This document shows positions 61,601 to 64,000 of a DNA stretch of 64,000 nucleotides, in pieces (positions within the stretch are counted from its first letter, which is position 1; every line of letters starts with the position of its first letter). Source of the stretch: Prunella strophiata (lineage: Eukaryota > Chordata > Aves > Passeriformes > Prunellidae); assembly GCA_036583965.1 (NCBI GenBank), contig JAZBQD010000014.1, positions 54,069,626 through 54,133,625 on the forward strand, given 5' to 3'. Under the pieces are notes generated by a model. It saw only the letters and a program-made list of their open reading frames with translations, did not search any database and had not been told where the DNA came from. The position numbers and the translations under genes are program-made.

Positions 61601-64000
61601 AGTTCCAACAAATGCTTAAATGGAAATGGGGTAAGGCCTTTGCATGGCAGCTTTACTACTTGAAGACCACTCTGTCAAATGATCTTCAAGCTTATCTATA
61701 GATAACATTCCATAGGACTGCTTAGTAGATGCAGCTCACAGAGGTATTTCTTAGCAAGCACCCTGATCAAGTGTGACTTCTGGTGGAGCTCTGATGATAA
61801 AAGGTCTCTGGACCTTCATCAGTACCATAAAAGGCACTGACACAGGCTCCCAGTCTGTTTTTAAACTTGTGTTTTGGTGAAGATTGTTCGTTTGGATCAA
61901 AATGAACTGTTCTGAAAGGTCAGACTAAAGGGTTTTACCAATTCATAAACAAAGAACCACTTTGGCTGTGAGAATGAGAAAGGTGGTATGTGCAGGAAGG
62001 AAGAATTATTGAGGCTGTAAGAAACAAAAAATCCTTGATTTCATAGCAGTTGGTGAACATTATATGTGCCAATATTATTTCATTTGTATTCCCTCTTTTG
62101 TCATAATACAGCTAAAACTTCCAAATCAGAGGAGTGAGAAGGAAAATCCAGACAATTCTTCCTAACTACAGAACAAGGAATATATTCAGTAAACAAGTTG
62201 GAGTAAAATGCACCAACACTTCTTTTATATATTTGAAGCCAAAAATTTGGTCTTCGTTCTGGGATGGTCATCCAGGACTTTGAACCATATATCCCACTCA
62301 GTCTAGTATGATATACCAGTCTTTGTTGCAAGATATCAATGATAACTAGCAGATGGATCACTGATAATGTGTATTTTTCTGTAAATACAAAAATCTGCAA
62401 AGATCACCCAGAAGATGCAGAGTGATCCTGCACCACCACTCCACAAACTGAAAATAAACAGCTGAAATTTTGCGAGCACACTGCTGTAATATGTCTGTTG
62501 ATAAGGTTACAGCATCTTTTCCACAGTGAATGCTGTTCTGGCTTCTTGTGAGGTTTGGGAACAACCTTTCTTTTGTGAACTTGCAAAGTCATGCCTGCAA
62601 GTATTCTACCAGTGCCACATACCATGACTGATGAAGTAAGTGAGATCTAAAAGCATTCCCATGTAGGATGAGAGTATCCTGGTAATGTTGTATCCTATAA
62701 ATGAGTGTGAAGGTGTAAATTGTATTATGGAGAAGCCAAACTTGAAAACTTACTGATGATACATTACCTTAAGGCATCATACAGAAGTATCACATGCAAG
62801 GTTAGGCAGATTTGTCATCCTGATAGGAAGACCCACACATGTATGTTATGGCAGCCCATAACCTTTCTCAAAATGCAGATTGTTGCAGGTTCTAAGGAGT
62901 GTGGAGTGAGTTCTGATTCTCTCTTGTTCCTTTAGCAGTCAGCTGTCTGGGCCAGGAGAAGGATACAAAGTTGCATCCAAAGTAGGTCAGTGCCTCTGCC
63001 GGTATTAAGTGCTGCAGTGAGTCTTGAGTTGACTTTTATTAATCTGTAAAACAAAGATGATACACTTTAGAAACATAGAAATGTGTCTTATGAAGTTTGA
63101 TTCTATGAGAAAGTAGAAGAGCATCGAGGTAGATAAATAATGATTGTGTTTCTTTACATGATCTTTCTTACAGTGATTCTGTTGAGAATTTGACAACTAG
63201 TGAAGGTGAAAGCTGGTAGGCAGAAGATCCTCCTTCTGTGGAGTTTTCCATGCAGAGTAAGTCAGCATTGGCAACTTGATTAACTGGCAGCAGTTTGATG
63301 CTGCCAGGTAGGGATGTGAGGATTCTGAAGGACTGGGACTGAAGCCCCTTGCACATGTTGAACTGGTGTGAAAAAAGGTGGTGAGGGGTCTGTTGCCAAC
63401 AAACTAGGGATCAGAGGGCTTCTTATTTTTGGCTTGCAATTGAACCATAAGCTAGTAGAATTATATTCTTTTGAGTAACCACATCCAACTTGTGAGGTGG
63501 AAAAGACAAAGGTAACAGAATTTGAGGTTATAGGCACATGTGCTGAGTACTGGTCAGATGCCCCAGACAATACTACATACTGTTCTATTTTGAAATACAT
63601 GGACTAATGTACTAATACTTAAAATGGAGAGGTTGAGCATCCTGCTCTGGTACCCTGTCATAAGGTCAATGAGAAATTATTTTGAAGTCTCCAAATACAG
63701 AGCTTTGTGTTGAGCGTGCCCTCATCTTTGTGCCATTACTCTGAAATACCATATGAAGGAATGACATGAGGTCTGTGTCCTAGCCTGGATGCTCCAGAGT
63801 GAAAACTCCACATACCACCTTCTTACTGAGAGTAATTGGAAGAATCTAGAAGCATGAGTTTAAATGACAGAAAAGTGGTCAAATGGTGCAGATACCAATA
63901 AGGAATACCACATTGTCAAAGGGATGTCCAGGGACTATGGAATGCTGTAGTCCACCTGGCAGAAAAAAGAAACAGGAAAAAAGCCAGACTTGCTGTGTGT
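55621..64000. other. Right flank without recognisable genes
   Basis: 8.4 kb of mostly AT-rich sequence. No open frame with recognisable protein similarity on either strand and no CR1 landmark found. A TA/GTAT microsatellite lies at 56672-56700. It could hold UTR exons or a noncoding RNA starting from the ZBED4 island, which sequence alone does not show. Confidence 0.5.
56672..56700 (+). repeat. Compound microsatellite (TA)6-(GTAT)4
   Basis: TA run followed by four GTAT units. Confidence 0.9.

Noticed and set aside
55620..64000. BRD1, expected next to ZBED4 from human gene order
   Set aside because: No BRD1-like coding exon seen on the plus strand; in human the two genes are about 26 kb apart, so it should start past the right edge.

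Overview
The window is vertebrate nuclear DNA and almost certainly avian. It has an AT-rich background with two sharp CpG islands, long spliced genes with GT-AG introns, and several truncated copies with CR1-type LINE 3' ends (terminal ATTCTRTG-like repeats), the dominant interspersed repeat of birds. The gene content and order, CRELD2 (-), ALG12 (+), ZBED4 (-), match in mirror image the human 22q13.33 block (ZBED4, ALG12, CRELD2). I cannot tell the species.

Layout. Bases 1-8431 hold the first six coding exons of CRELD2 on the minus strand; its remaining 3' exons lie beyond the left edge. Bases about 7960-9480 form a CpG island that serves as the head-to-head CRELD2/ALG12 promoter. It contains a perfect ER stress response element (ERSE), a near-match copy beside it, YY1-type sites and two CACGTG E-boxes. 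ALG12 runs from a noncoding first exon ending at 8934 through nine coding exons (12689-22413), with a probable 3' end near 23.5 kb. About 4.5-6 kb of gene-free sequence separates it from the 3' end of ZBED4. The whole ZBED4 coding region is a single exon (30634-34152, minus). A roughly 21 kb intron connects it to a noncoding first exon in a second CpG island (about 54.17-55.62 kb). From 55.62 kb to the right edge I found no coding exon.

Biology. CRELD2 is an ER-resident, stress-inducible folding factor. ALG12 adds the alpha-1,6 mannose that forms the eighth mannose of the dolichol-linked N-glycan precursor in the ER membrane. Sharing an ERSE-bearing promoter links two ER proteostasis genes. 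ZBED4 is a domesticated hAT transposase with four BED zinc fingers. The remaining content is simple repeats (T54, G25, A25, a 17-unit TA tract) and CR1 fragments. I found no CRISPR, operon or phage-like content, and nothing I would call a new biological system. The most informative signals are the doubled ERSE, a predicted 33-codon upstream ORF spliced across the ALG12 leader, and an apparent loss of one catalytic acidic residue in ZBED4.
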